A stretch of 64,000 nucleotides of DNA from the NCBI GenBank assembly GCA_030248215.1, contig JASANG010003070.1, positions 1 to 64,000 of the forward strand, read 5' to 3'. The DNA is from Enoplolaimus lenunculus. Taxonomy: Eukaryota; Nematoda; Enoplea; Enoplida; Thoracostomopsidae. The translations under genes and the position numbers were made by a program. Shown here piece by piece: positions 53,533 through 64,000 of the stretch (position 1 is the stretch's first letter; each line of letters starts with the position of its first letter). The notes beneath the pieces were generated by a model. The model did no database searches and was not told the DNA's origin. It saw only the letters and a list, made by a program, of their open reading frames with translations.

Positions 53533-53788
53533 TACACTGTAAATTCCAATGGGTTGATTAATCAATTCAGCTTGCGAGTTGGTTATTTCTGAATTAATAT
53601 CAATAAACATTAACTCACTGTGAATTGAGCTGATTCTCACTCTGAGTTGAGTTGACACTGGGTGAGTTGATTAATTAACTCATAATGAATTGAATCAACT
53701 CAAAAGTCCGAGTTCTGAAAGTCCTAACTCAGACTGAGTGATTCAACTCATTCTGAGTTAAAATCAACTCACTGAAATTTACAGTGTA
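53533..53788. mobile_element. TA-target MITE, GTTGATT family, copy 2
   Basis: From TACACTGTAAATTCCAATGG to TGAAATTTACAGTGTA. Both ends share TACACTGTAAATT. The interior consists of GAGTTGATTNAACTC-like palindromes as in 46672-46882. Confidence 0.8.
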
Positions 53789-55826
53789 AATTTGTCTGAG
53801 TACAATTGGAAGCGAAATATATTTGCAACAAATTCGGTACTAAATAATCGCTGTGTTTCATTGCTATATTTGTTATATGTCTAAATTCTAAAAAGTCTAT
53901 TAATTGCGTTGAAAATGTTGAATCAAAGTTGACAAATTGAACTGAACAAGTGTTTGTGATTGTTTTTTATTTAAAAAGATAAAGAAACAGTTTATAACGA
54001 GCGCAAGTAACACGCCAAACAACGATAAATACATAATTCTGAGAGTGGGGCCAGTAGATTAATGGTCGGGCGTTTGTTCGCGGCACTGCTGCGGGATAAG
54101 ACTAATCTTTAGACTAACGTTTTTGCTTAGGCTTAGGCTTTACTTAAAGCATTGGAAAATGTTCATAATTGTGATTATTTACTTTGACCTGAAATTGAAA
54201 CTTGACGGCATACTTTGTGCATTGGCGGATTCAGAAATTGCTGACCGAGAACGGAACATCAGCTTAACATATAACAGTCATGTTTGGTATAAAAACTCGT
54301 ATACCAGATGTTGGACCCGTTTCCACTTTAATACATGGATTATTGAAGTTTTAGCTTCGGCATCTTGGATTCAAAAGAAACAGCTAAAACGCTGTATCGC
54401 AGAAGGTCAGAGTCTCAAGAAAGAAACTTTATCGCCAAGGAGTGGGAAGGTTAAATGAACATAACATGCTTGAAGCCGTACATGTTCGAGAATTTCAAGT
54501 TAAGTTCGCATAAAAGGTAAGTGTAACTCGGCAAAACATAACAGAGTTGATATTGATTGACGATTTAGGTAACATATTGCTGGGCATAGATTGAAATTGT
54601 CAATGTTTCGATGTGTTGTATGGCTTTGAATTATTAAGATAATATATTCTCTTTAGTCAATTATTAAAGCATTGCTTTAAAGTTTTGCTGTATAATTTAC
54701 TACTGATAAATTCAATTCAGATTTGAATGCATTTGTCAATCTAAAGCTAAATTTCTCAAAATTTATCCAAGAGCCATAGCTTCATCCATGTGAAATTTTC
54801 CTAAAGTTGCCGGGATATACACGTTTTCAGAAAGTGTATACTTTGTCAATGAAGGCATTCTTAAATTCACGCTCTAAGCTTGCATAATTTGACAATCAAT
54901 ATATTTATACATAGTACTTTTTGTAGAATTATCTATTGTAGGTATATGATTAAGAATTATGTTTACTTGTTCTGCAATGGTGCCGAAAATACGTATGTGA
55001 GTCGTTCCAGCTTTAATACGTCATAGAATGATGTAATTTTTCAAATAAATATTTCTATTGATCCAAAAAACAGCAATTTTGTTGATAAAAAGGTTGCATT
55101 AATCATTTACTCTGCAGTAAATTCGTTTCTGTCGTTTGTTTGGTTTGGACAGCGGCGTATCAAAGCGGGCCTGAATACAACAAAGTAACTGTTGTAAAAC
55201 GAGAAATTGTGACAAATACCGTATTGGTTCGAGAATTTAATATTGAGTTGATATGAGCAAATATGGTTTACTGGACAAAAATCGCTAAAATTGCAAATTT
55301 TGCAACTTTTTACTCAAAATAGCTCTCTATCTATGTCCGAGATCGAATCGCGGGAGATGTGTCTGCACCTGAACTGCTCTACACATATCTGTCGGTGCTG
55401 CCCATGCTTTTATTAAAATTTATTGTCACAAACATTTTTGTGAAAAATTTCATTTTTGTCGTCAGATTTCCGTCAATATTTAGGCTTGGGAATATGCTTA
55501 TACTACTGTTACGCCGCTTCAGGTAACGTTCATGTGGAAGTAACGCTGTTCAGGGTCAAATTTAGTGGCACAATGGGCAACAGAATTACTTCTGAAGGAT
55601 TTTGTTAACCCTCAAACGAATGTACTAAATTATACGTCCGCTGCGGTTAAAATAGTAAACTGTTTTTTAGTTTATGACACAGCATAGAATCAGCCTAATT
55701 TTATTGCATTGCCACCGTGTATTTGTTGCTTCCATTAGCTTAATACGGTCATTAGTCGGCTTTTACGAACGCCGTCATAATCTATTGCGAGCTATTCATG
55801 GGAAATGCCGCAACATATATTATAGA

Positions 55827-55828
<2 letters not shown>
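53789..55828. other. Intergenic, no gene recognised
   Basis: A 111-codon plus frame (54123-54458) starts inside a TTAGGC-like cluster (GCTTAGGCTTAGGCTTT) and shows no domain. GGGAATATGCTTATACTACT at 55490 is an end of the TTAGGC-bearing TIR family. Otherwise AT-rich. Confidence 0.3.
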
Positions 55829-55897
<69 letters not shown>

Positions 55898-56038
55898 TAT
55901 ATACATATATATATAAATATATATAAATATAAATATATATATAAATATATATATAAATATATAAATATATATAAATATATATAAATATAAATATATATAA
56001 ATATATATAAATATATATATGTATATACATATATATAT
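55829..56038. repeat. (TA)n and ATAAATAT microsatellite
   Basis: About 60 bases of pure TA followed by 150 bases of ATATATAAATAT variants. Open frames across it (IYIYIY, both strands) are artefacts. Confidence 0.95.
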
Positions 56039-56607
56039 CGTGTGAGTGATTATGAAGACAGTTTCCCGTTCAAAACTCCGTCCTCGAAATGTTTCTAATG
56101 GATTTTACAAGTCGAACTAAATTTCAAAGATCACTGGGCAACTTTGTTCAGCGGAATCAGTTGAGAAAGAATATACTAAAACTTACTTTGGTTTTGATTT
56201 CATCGATTGCGCACCATTCGCCAAGGGGGATTCAGAGGGGGCGGAGAGGCGCACACCCATCATCAAAAATGTTTTTGATAGAATGGTAACGTTCCTTTAC
56301 TTTACAAATTTTTTAGTTTTATGCCGTGAAAACTGCGTTTGGCTACGCGCTCGTCTGGCTCGTGAATCGTCTTTCACTGTTTTTGCCTCCTCATCAGAAA
56401 TTTGATGATCAGTTACTGCCATTGGACATAACTTGCGTACACCTCATGGCACAATCCATTTTTTACGTTTGAAAACTGTTCTGCCAGTCTCGGAGCAGAC
56501 AGGGGTAGGCCCCCCAAAACTCCAGGGTGGAAACCCCAGCGTAGAGGTGAAAACAGAATTTTGTATTCTCATATGTGTGAAGCACCATTTACATTAATTA
56601 AAATGAA
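56039..56607. other. Intergenic, no gene seen
   Basis: No recognised exon or complete repeat. Confidence 0.3.
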
Positions 56608-57009
56608 CAGGGTACAACCGGAGGTCTGCATCCGGCTCCGGCTGCGGCAGAATATCGGCCTCCGGCTCTGGCTCCGGTAGAATTTTTCCCGGAGGTTCCG
56701 GCAAATTTGGTAGTAAAATTTTGCATAATTTTGAAAAATTTATCTGTCTAGCGCGTTTCGTTTTACTTTTGTTACAATTTTCAGGAAAGAATTTCCGAAA
56801 TTTCGTAGAAAATTCGCGTAAGGCAAACAACTTAACAACATATTGCAGATATTGGCTAAAATTAACTAATTAACCACCATTTTACTACTTACCTTCGCCT
56901 GATTCGAAGGGCAAGAAATTTACCTTCGCTTCACCTCCGGCTCCGGTAAGTTTCGTTGCCCTTCCAATCCGGCTCCGGCTCTGGTATTTTTACTTCCGGT
57001 TGTTCCCAG
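56608..57009. mobile_element. hAT-type MITE, CGGCTC family
   Basis: About 402 bp from CAGGGTACAACCGG to CCGGTTGTTCCCAG. Flanks AAAATGAA and AAAATCAG share their first five bases. Subterminal hexamers read CCGGCT/CGGCTC at both ends. Confidence 0.7.
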
Positions 57010-57067
57010 AAAATCAGCAAAGCCATTTTGATTTAAGGGTCCGATCAAGGCGGAAAATGAAAACATT

Positions 57068-57332
57068 TTAACCCCTTCTCACATTCAGTTGCCTACAGGC
57101 AACTCAGCGCAGTCTATATACGTTAAATAGTATATATCGCACCGTGTTTAACAATTGCAACACGTATACATAGTACTAAAACACCACAAGACGTGAGAGC
57201 CCCCTCGGGCTCGAGCGTCAAGCTCCTATAGCTGAGTGGTGATGGTAAACGCCTCCCACTCTAGTCGTTCGAATCCTACCATAAAAGTAGGTCTCAGGGG
57301 AAAAAGAAAATATTCATGTGAGAAAGGGTTGA
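57068..57332 (+). mobile_element. TTAA-target MITE carrying a tRNA-like sequence (copy 3)
   Basis: TTAA then CCCCTTCTCACAT at the left; ATGTGAGAAAGGG then TTGA at the right, a nearly perfect 13-bp inverted end. The plus strand has the tRNA-like CTATAGCTGAGTGGTGATGG and CGTTCGAATCC at 57226-57285, opposite to the copies at 9066 and 9360. Confidence 0.75.
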
Positions 57333-57765
57333 AAATGAATTTGAAAAACATGTGTATTATTTGTAGTGTTGTTGTATTAAAGGCAAATACCGTATTTCAT
57401 TCATATATGTTTGGCTTTGATGAGCCCAGGTCTAAAGTATATTGGTGTAGAAAGCACCTGTCCGCCTCAAAGTAATGGTTTATTTGCATGACACAACAAC
57501 AAACTCGTTAATTGTTTCTGTTGCACTTTCACGTAACCTCAAACGCTAGCGATCGCATATTTCTACGTGTTTATTAAGGTTCTTTTCTCGTTATTTGCCC
57601 GTCAGCCGGCGTTTTTACTAGAAACAGTGATTTTGAAAATTTTTGCATATTTGAGCTTCTCATATTACCTTCGCAGCCCAATCGACGGCCAAATTTGTTT
57701 GTTTAACAAATTCTAATTTTTGAGCTGCTAAACACCTTTAACATCCATGGGACTGAAAACAGCTT
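57333..57765. other. Intergenic, no gene seen
   Basis: No domain or repeat recognised. Confidence 0.3.
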
Positions 57766-58071
57766 TTGTCAATCGGTCCAATTTATCGGTCGGCCTACAA
57801 CCCAGAAAGGCACCAAATGAAACGTATTCGACTGTTTGAGGCACTGTTTAACATCCCTCCTTGGGACGGTAATATTTTTCATCAAAACTTCAACAATTTA
57901 TATCAATTTTTGACCCAGTTTGGCGAATTGAGTAGGCTGAATGGCGTAAATTTTTATTGTTCTCTGATGACCATTCCATATTTAATGCCGAATAATCAGA
58001 AAATGTCTCATGAAAAGGTTCAAAATGGCAAATGGCTGTCAAATCCAACCGGGTGCGTAGGAAATGGGTGA
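57766..58071 (+). CDS. Unrecognised 101-codon reading frame
   Basis: An open frame of 101 codons with a protein-like mix (KRIRLFEALFNIPPWDGN, FGELSRLNGVNF). No domain is recognised and no splice or start context supports it. The frame ends just before a MITE. It may be chance in this AT-rich DNA. Confidence 0.15.
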   Translation: MSIGPIYRSAYNPERHQMKRIRLFEALFNIPPWDGNIFHQNFNNLYQFLTQFGELSRLNGVNFYCSLMTIPYLMPNNQKMSHEKVQNGKWLSNPTGCVGNG

Positions 58072-58130
58072 TTCAGGCGCTCACTTACAAATTCGTTAGT
58101 AACAGCAAGAGTGGATGATGCATACTTCAA

Positions 58131-58403
58131 CAAGAGAATGTAACTGGGTACATTCTGTGTAGAAAATAATGTATCCAGCCCGCGTTGCGTTTTTGCCTTA
58201 CCCCCCTTTATTAAGGAGGGTACAACCAATGCGAACCATGGCACTTTATGTATGCGGCGTCAAACATGGTTCCCTTATAGCTTAATTTAGAGGTATTCAT
58301 GTGATAGTGAGCCCACCCTCTAAAGAAGAAGGGTCGGCCAAAAACGCAACGCCCGGTGGTACATTTTGTACCAATATGTGACCGCAATAGTTGCACACTC
58401 TTG
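58131..58403. mobile_element. TIR MITE, CAAGAGTATAC family, copy 2
   Basis: 273 bp from CAAGAGAATG to GCACACTCTTG. The right arm reads GGCCAAAAACGCAACGCCCG followed by GTGGTACATTTTGTACC. The interior (AACCATGGCACT) matches 36683-36954. Confidence 0.75.
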
Positions 58404-58795
58404 TCATAATCGACTCTTGGTAACAGTAAGTCACTAAAAATCATTGTATGCCGCTCTTAAAATCTTATAGTTTCCTTGCAAGATAAGCTGTCTACGCATC
58501 AGAATCGGCGAAAATGACACTAAAACGTTTATGTTTTTAAAGGAAACGGTTGATTTTGCTGAATTTTTTTGATAATTGAATGACTTGAAGACATTCACTC
58601 CTGTAATTATGTCACCAGTCTTTACATGGCTTTCAAGCCATATCTCTGAATTGTCATTATTACACACAGAACTGTTCCGTTTTTTTCGCACGACGGCTAA
58701 AGAGTAGGATTAGATTTTAGAGATAATTTATTGACTTAGACTTAAGCTTTTAAACGCTTAGGATTAACACTCATTATTATATTTTGGCTTAGGCT
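58404..58795. other. Intergenic, no gene seen
   Basis: Includes TTAGGC-like words at 58735-58795 (GACTTAGACTTAAGC, GGCTTAGGC). No exon recognised. Confidence 0.3.
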
Positions 58796-59335
58796 TACTG
58801 TAGTGACCCGAATAAGACGTGGAGGACTGATATTTATTTCGCCTCTATAGAGGGGACCCCCTTGTTATTCGGTTGCGGACTGTTATTTATTTTTAACCCA
58901 CGCTCCGCCACCCTTCATTACTGATATATTCGGTATTGGAATTGTCCTCTGAATTGAGAACGTTTATTTGTCTTGTATCAAAAGTTTGAGCTATAATGCA
59001 AAATTATACTTTAATGAATGTACTTTCAAAAGTTAAGCATTCTTTAAAGTTTCGAACTCTACTTTATTTTGTCCTGGAGACATTTATGCACTAAAATTAC
59101 GTATGAATGATATTTATGGATTCTTAGGGATTAAAAACTCCATCCGCTTACAGACTATGGCTAATGTAACGACCACGGGTGGAACAGTATTATAAGAATA
59201 TTCCTCAGCCTTAGTCCTCCGCCTCTGATCTTTACATGGGCCCAGACTCTTAATAGGGATACGGACTCCTATTGATGGGGACTTAAAATGAGAACATCCT
59301 CTTGTTACTACCCTCTTATTTGGGTCACTACAGTA
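58796..59335. mobile_element. TA-target MITE, TTGACCCGAATAAGAG family
   Basis: TA flanks enclose CTGTAGTGACCCGAATAAGA and its inverse TCTTATTTGGGTCACTACAG. Longer than the 32278 copy because a member of the TTAGGC-bearing TIR family (GGTGGAACAGTATTATAAGA ... TCTTTACATGGG, about 59165-59245) has inserted in it. Confidence 0.8.
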
Positions 59336-59660
59336 AGAGCGTATTCTCGTGGCAATAGCGCCCTAAATGTAACATTGGCCAGTCTCGTGATGAAAAAATC
59401 GATTTGTACTTTTTGAGGACCCAACACCGAAATTTCTGACAACTGGTATTTCGTTGGGTTATTATCAAGCTTGTGTCCGCTTTTCCAGAAATCTCGGCTA
59501 AGATAACTTCCTATCGACACTACGCTCCGGAACAGTACTCTCTACAACAGCCTAATGCCGCACCCGCCTGGTTTAATTTCTATCCATACGTACTCAGAGC
59601 TTGGGCCTCAGTTCCGAATAATGGCCAGGTTGTTTGAATGCTTAATCATGAACGCCACAA
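59336..59660. other. Intergenic, no gene seen
   Basis: No feature recognised. Confidence 0.3.
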
Positions 59661-59663
59661 CAT

Positions 59664-59700
<37 letters not shown>

Positions 59701-59712
59701 CGTTGTCGTTGT
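59661..59712. repeat. (TTG)n microsatellite
   Basis: About 17 TTG/TCG triplets in a row. Confidence 0.95.
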
Positions 59713-59878
59713 TTTGCCCCTCGAGTTGTAATTAACACGTGACACGCAATCCATCATAAAAACGTCTTGTTAGCAAGGTTAACACACCGGTCGAAGTTGA
59801 ATTCATTATTACCACCAGGTGCAAAATGTTAACTTAATTATATCGTCGTTGTTTTTTTCTGTCTTTTCAGCTTTCGCC

Positions 59879-59935
59879 AGTTGGTTTCTGTTGGTATTTC
59901 TATGGAATTTGGTTATCCAATTGCTTTGATCGTAG
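59879..59935 (+). CDS. Weak exon candidate
   Basis: After an excellent acceptor (TTTTTTTCTGTCTTTTCAG) a short open stretch reads FRQLVSVGISMEFGYPIALI and meets ATC|GTAGGT as a possible donor. Too short to identify; downstream sequence is a dispersed repeat. Confidence 0.15.
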
Positions 59936-60735
59936 GTCCACGTTCTCAAACGTGTCTACCACCTATCACCGGTCATATGTTTTGAAATTTTGATGAACTA
60001 GTGAATTGTACAATTTGAAATTTAGTACATTTTTCGCATTTGATTTGTCGTAGTCAGTCTGAAAGCTTAACCGCTAACTGGTGAAAACGTGCAATCCGTT
60101 CTTGAGAATGTCTGCCCTAAACGAACCTTCGTTTGTACTTCAGTAGCGCGTCTTGATTCGTGTCACATCGGTTGGTTTTCTAATCGACATTAATTAATGT
60201 GAAATAACACTGGTTTCATTAATAATTTCAAAATAAACATTTTAAGTTTACCGTCGTTTTAACAAATTACTTTCCAAATCTGAATATACCAGTTTTAAGT
60301 CCTTAGTCTTCATGCCGTATGTGGGCCAGCCTTATAATTAACAAGGGCCCGAATTTATGGTCCTGATAACCAAATTAGGGTTAAAGACGAAAGTGGTTCC
60401 TTCGAGAGACCGTAAGCGAATATTACACATTGTTTGAGTATTGTTCGGTTTAACCGCAACTGTGCCACTGAATAAATGATATCAAAGCTTCCCAGAACAG
60501 CAAATACATTTTTCTTATAAATTTGATTTCAATGAGATAATAATTTTATGGTCGGCTGAGTTCATTTGTTTATGTGTCGCTTTTTTTGCTATTTTTTAAA
60601 ACAGACGCAAAACTTTTCGATATTCGTTGAATGCCTTTGAATTGGCATCATGGATGCAACATTGTTACGAGGTAAACTATTGCAAAAGTATGAATGGACA
60701 ATGATATACTTTGGGCCGTTGCAATAGATTATACG
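59936..60735. other. Intergenic with a dispersed repeat pair
   Basis: 59938-60100 shares words with 63120-63270 (TTCTCAAANNTGTNTACCACC, TATCACCGGT, TAGTACATTT, TCGCATTTGAT), partly in inverted order, indicating a small inverted-end repeat. The rest shows nothing. Confidence 0.35.
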
Positions 60736-60960
60736 TATTCCTAAGCCTAAGCCTACTTAAGCCTAAGCCTAAGCGCTGTAAAAGTATATTCCTAAGCCTA
60801 AGCCTACTTAAGCCTAAGCCTAAGCGTTGTAAAAGTGTATTCCTGAGCCTAAGCCTACTTAAGCCTAAGCCTAAGCGTTGTAAAAGTATATTCCTAAGCC
60901 TAAGCCTACTTAAGCCTAAACCAAAGCGTTGTAAAAGTGTATTCATAAGCGTAAGTCTAG
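60736..60960. repeat. 51-bp minisatellite of TTAGGC-like hexamers
   Basis: Units start at 60736, 60787, 60838, 60889 and 60940 (exactly 51 bp), each with TATTCCTAAGCCTAAGCC, TACTTAAGCCTAAGCCTAAG and CGTTGTAAAAG. CCTAAG is TTAGGC read in reverse. A 17-residue peptide repeat on each strand follows from 51 being a multiple of 3. Confidence 0.9.
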
Positions 60961-61005
60961 ACTAAGCCTAAGCCAAAGTCTAAACCTAAAGGTTGCGCTA
61001 TTGTT

Positions 61006-61135
61006 GACGTCTGGCGCCGTCCGTTACCGTCCGTTACCATACGTTATCGTGCGTGAGCTGTTTGCGTACGATAGCGCACGGTTTCCGACAGCGCCGGACT
61101 GTACCGGGCGGGTGACGAACGGCGCCGCACATCAA
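61006..61135. mobile_element. Compact TIR element related to 20234-21390
   Basis: GTTGACGTCTGGCGCCGTCC at the left and GACGAACGGCGCCGCACATC then AAC at the right, with TACGTTATCGTGCGTGAG and GTTTGCGTACGATAGCGCAC between. This is the unexpanded and uninterrupted form of the composite at 20234. Confidence 0.65.
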
Positions 61136-61221
61136 CAATAATATAGAGCAACACACAGTCTATGCAAAAAATGTAATCTAGAATCTAAGCCTACTCTTTT
61201 ACATACCCACGAAAAGCCTGA

Positions 61222-61383
61222 AAGGACCTAAAAGTACTACCATGGGCGCGCCGTAGGAATAGTGAAACAGCCAGTGAGCCATCTTCGGTCGCAGATCCAA
61301 GCACGGACGCACTGGGAGAATATACCCAATCCGACAGCCACTGCCATAATTCGGATATTTACGCCTTAAATATGCTGTACTAA
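61222..61383 (+). CDS. Weak terminal-exon candidate
   Basis: A 53-codon frame ending in TAA reads RRRNSETASEPSSVADPSTD, then ALGEYTQSDSHCHNSD and IYALNMLY. The Ser/Asp/Glu-rich composition looks like the C-terminal tail of a protein. No acceptor could be fixed and no family is recognised. Confidence 0.2.
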   Translation, partial: KDLKVLPWARRRNSETASEPSSVADPSTDALGEYTQSDSHCHNSDIYALNMLY

Positions 61384-62130
61384 AACATTAAATTTTGAAC
61401 GAACGACGCGCTCTGCATGTGCTTTTTGAAACAAAAATTAATTTCAACAATTATAGTTCGGCCACTCGTTTACGTGCCCTAAATACTAAGCCTAATCGTA
61501 GAATTAAGTTTCGCTTAGTAAGAAAGGGTACAACCCTAAGCTTACGTCGTAGTCATAGCTTAAGTTTAAGCGTTAAGGTTGTGCCAAAACCGTATCCTAA
61601 AGCCAATATTAAGCCTAAATTTAAACCCAATATTAATCCAAGTTTAGAAACCTAAGCAAAATCCTAATTCTAAGCCTAAATGCTGGTCAATCGACTTTGT
61701 TCGTGATTCGTTCTACGTACAAGAAGCGAGGCTGTGAGTGGCCCAACACAATGCCGGTGGAACCCATACGGCCGGATTTGTGCCTGTGACGCATTAATTA
61801 ATTTAGTTTCTCGTTCCTTCTGTATTCTGGTTGCTGTTCGTGTCTCAGTTCTAACTGTGTTGTATGTCTACGTTGATGTTGTTATTGTTGTTGCTTATCT
61901 TATTCTTAAAAGACAATATTTCATTTTGCTTTCAGTATAAATCCAAATAGCATTAAGCAAATGAAGGAAGCTGATTTTGGACAGCAGCTTGACGGCGAGG
62001 TAAAAGGTCGCTGGTTGACTTAATGATTTGGTAAAAATACTGTTATAAATATATGTATCTTGAAAGATAATTAAACACCTTTACCCCAATTGGCGTATTG
62101 ACCCCAAAAACCAAAATCTTAGCTGTGAAG
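61384..62130. other. Intergenic with TTAGGC-like words
   Basis: 61480-61690 has scattered CCTAAG hexamers (AAGCCTAAT, TAAGCCTAAATG). The short frame near 61734 has a few Cys residues (QCRWNPYGRICACDA) but no recognised fold. Confidence 0.3.
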
Positions 62131-62432
62131 GCGAATGTAAAGAACAGGGGCGGAACAGTATTATAAGCATATTCCTAAGCCGAAGCGAATCTAAAGAACA
62201 GGGGCGGAACAGTATTATAAGCATATTCCTAAGCCGAAGCGAATGTAAAGAACAGGGGCGGAACAGTATTATAAGCATATTCCTAAGCCGAAGCCTAAGT
62301 ATAAGAACGAGTTTATTGCTAAGCCTAAGCCTAAGCCTTAGCCCTTAGCCAAGCAAAAAACTCAGTCGAAAACTTAAGCTTACTCTATTGCAGTCCCACA
62401 GAAAAACGTTTCGCCCCTGATCTTTACATGGG
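62131..62432. mobile_element. TIR element with 54-bp array and TTAGGC-like hexamers
   Basis: The left end CGAATGTAAAGAACAGGGGC is tandemly repeated three times at exactly 54 bp (62131, 62185, 62239). It is followed by CCTAAGCCTAAGCC hexamers and the inverted right end CCCCTGATCTTTACATGGG. Relatives: 47612-47737 (minimal), about 59165-59245 and around 55490. Confidence 0.75.
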
Positions 62433-63644
62433 ACGCTGCGACAATACTTGCAAATCAAATAGGTACAACAGAGGCATCTGTTTGACAAAATCCAATCACT
62501 GATTTCCATTTGATTTTGTCACCGAACGGTAAATAATAGATGTTGTGTTTGAAATTCGACCGTAAATGTTATGGGTTTCGGGTCGAGTTTGGTGTTTGCC
62601 ATATTTTTCAATGTCATAATCTTAGATTTAGGCTTACAATAAGCGTAGCCAGGGTGATTAAGATTAAACCTGTTTTCTATTTTCACATGGGTTATTAGAA
62701 TGTATTCATTTGGTAACACAAGAAACATTTCGTATAAGCTCATCATGGTTATGCCCTTCAGCGAATTCATAATTTTAGAAATTTTCAGTTATTTTACAAC
62801 TGAACTTTGCCACAAATAGGGTGCTGGGTATATTGACCATAAACTTGCAAATCAACTGTGGTATGGCAATACTTTCGATTCAATGGCATTATACATATGC
62901 TAGCGGTTAATAGCAGCATAGACGTTGTTGACATTTTATTCAAATTCCTGTGTAAAATTATCATCAAAGTTTAATATCACAGGCTTAAAAATTTAAAATT
63001 TAAAACTCAAACTTGATGGAGTATAAGTAACGAAAGAATAGAATTTTGAGCCTGTATTCTCAAATTGGTGTAGTACCTATTGCCAGAAGGTCATAAGTCT
63101 TGTAATTTTCAAACCAAGAAATGTGGAGGTACGAAGTTCAGTACATTTATCGCATTCGATGTACTCTACTTCCGTGCAAATTTTGAGATTTGCAATTGCA
63201 GCAGTTTGTTAGTTTGATAACCTACTACTAACTGGTGATAGGTGGTATATGCATTTGAGAATATGAGTCAAGAATGTAGCATAAAAGTTTAAAATAACTT
63301 AAAATACCACGTTTAATTTTCACTGTTCAATGCGACTTTAAGTTGTAATTAACTTTCGATGGCGATGCATTCAAAAGCTCGTTGAAATGAAAATGTATTT
63401 CTTGGTTTACAAAATTTGAAAATTTCAATTACAAATGAAACTTTTAAAAGTTTTTGAGATTAAGAATTTAAAACTTTCCAAGTGTTTTTGATTCACCGAA
63501 TTGGAATAATGAATTAAATTATGAATTTTCAATATATTTATTGTGTCTATGAACAGTGTTTCAATAAGACCATATACTTCATTTCCAGATACCTAATAAA
63601 CACACCATGTATATAAATTTGTATTGTTTCTTTTTATTGCCTGG
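62433..63644. other. Intergenic, no gene recognised
   Basis: AT-rich. 63120-63270 is related to 59938-60100. No exon or RNA gene recognised. Confidence 0.3.
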
Positions 63645-64000
63645 CTAATGCAGGGTTCACGTTATAACCGGGTCAGCTGGGCATACCTTTTTTCCCTATT
63701 AGACTGTTGGGTAACATTTTGTCCGCATATAGACTCTGTACCGTATTCAAAAATTCATATTTGTCTGCAATCATCATGTGTAGGTCACCTTTTGTTCGTC
63801 AGTATCATATGATATTTGAGGTATTGTCTACGAATATAATGTAATATATTTTCATATGTCTGCATACTTGAGGTAACATGCCCAAATTGTCCTGTTGAAT
63901 ATTATATGATACTAGAATTTGTCATTTGAATTTTTGAATTATTAAGTTGCGGTTTTAAGCGATAATGTGACGGGAACCATTTGCAGGCGTGTATTTAGTA
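63645..64000 (+). repeat. Dispersed repeat, copy 2 (pair with 22735), cut by the window end
   Basis: Starts near CAGGGTTCACGTTATAACCG and matches 22735-23110 along its length. It runs off the window at 64000, so the full length is unknown. Confidence 0.6.

Noticed and set aside
54123-54458. 111-codon plus frame as a gene
   Set aside because: It begins within TTAGGC-like words and has no recognisable domain or supporting signals.
55782-56030. Open frames in the TA microsatellite
   Set aside because: Pure IY/YI repeats from (TA)n.
60736-60960. Interstitial telomere from chromosome fusion
   Set aside because: The hexamers are imperfect, arranged in exact 51-bp units with non-telomeric spacers, and related copies sit between inverted ends of small elements.
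1-64000. LINE, retrovirus or Polinton coding remains
   Set aside because: No reverse transcriptase, integrase, capsid or envelope resemblance was recognised anywhere. The only LTR-type material is the non-coding TRIM-like element.

Overview
The window is animal DNA: AT-rich, intron-containing and crowded with small transposons. Two independent signs point to a nematode or close relative. The first is a troponin I gene whose residues ([43 protein letters not shown]) look like the nematode form as I remember it. The second is the recurring hexamer TTAGGC, the nematode telomere unit, which here lies inside small repeats. No database search was possible, so the taxon is an inference.

Three host genes can be supported by splice-phase-consistent exons. 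(1) CHTF8 (Ctf8, cohesion clamp loader) lies on the minus strand at 607-3055 and lacks its first exon. (2) A secreted cystine-knot-like protein of about 1,824 residues lies on the plus strand at 37154-44415. It has three exons, a signal peptide, a short cysteine-rich head and a giant Asn/Gln/Ser/Thr/Lys-rich tail. (3) Troponin I lies on the minus strand at 45739-49378. Five exons were found, one intron appears to use a GC donor, and both ends are missing. An isolated SET-domain exon (18113-18209) and a few weak exon candidates add to these.

The rest is a layered transposon landscape. 1-13 kb and 20-25 kb hold many short hAT-type elements (8-bp target duplications, ends starting CAGGGT). Different families carry different 6-bp subterminal repeats. 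5.8-7.7 kb and 13.4-18 kb hold tRNA-derived repeats. Into these has inserted a miniature LTR-type element (240-bp terminal repeats starting TG and ending CA, about 106-bp interior, 5-bp duplications) whose terminal repeats themselves contain a tRNA-like promoter. 20.3-20.9 kb is a 31-bp minisatellite inside a small TIR element. 25.4-26.3 kb is an A-rich block. 26.7-30.4 kb is an 18-bp satellite that stays open in five reading frames. 31-37 kb and 44-64 kb contain further TA-target and TTAA-target MITEs, one internally deleted piggyBac transposon (49721-51425), and 51- and 54-bp arrays built on TTAGGC-like hexamers.

The three host genes have no evident functional link. They sit as islands whose introns are filled with the same mobile families found between them.
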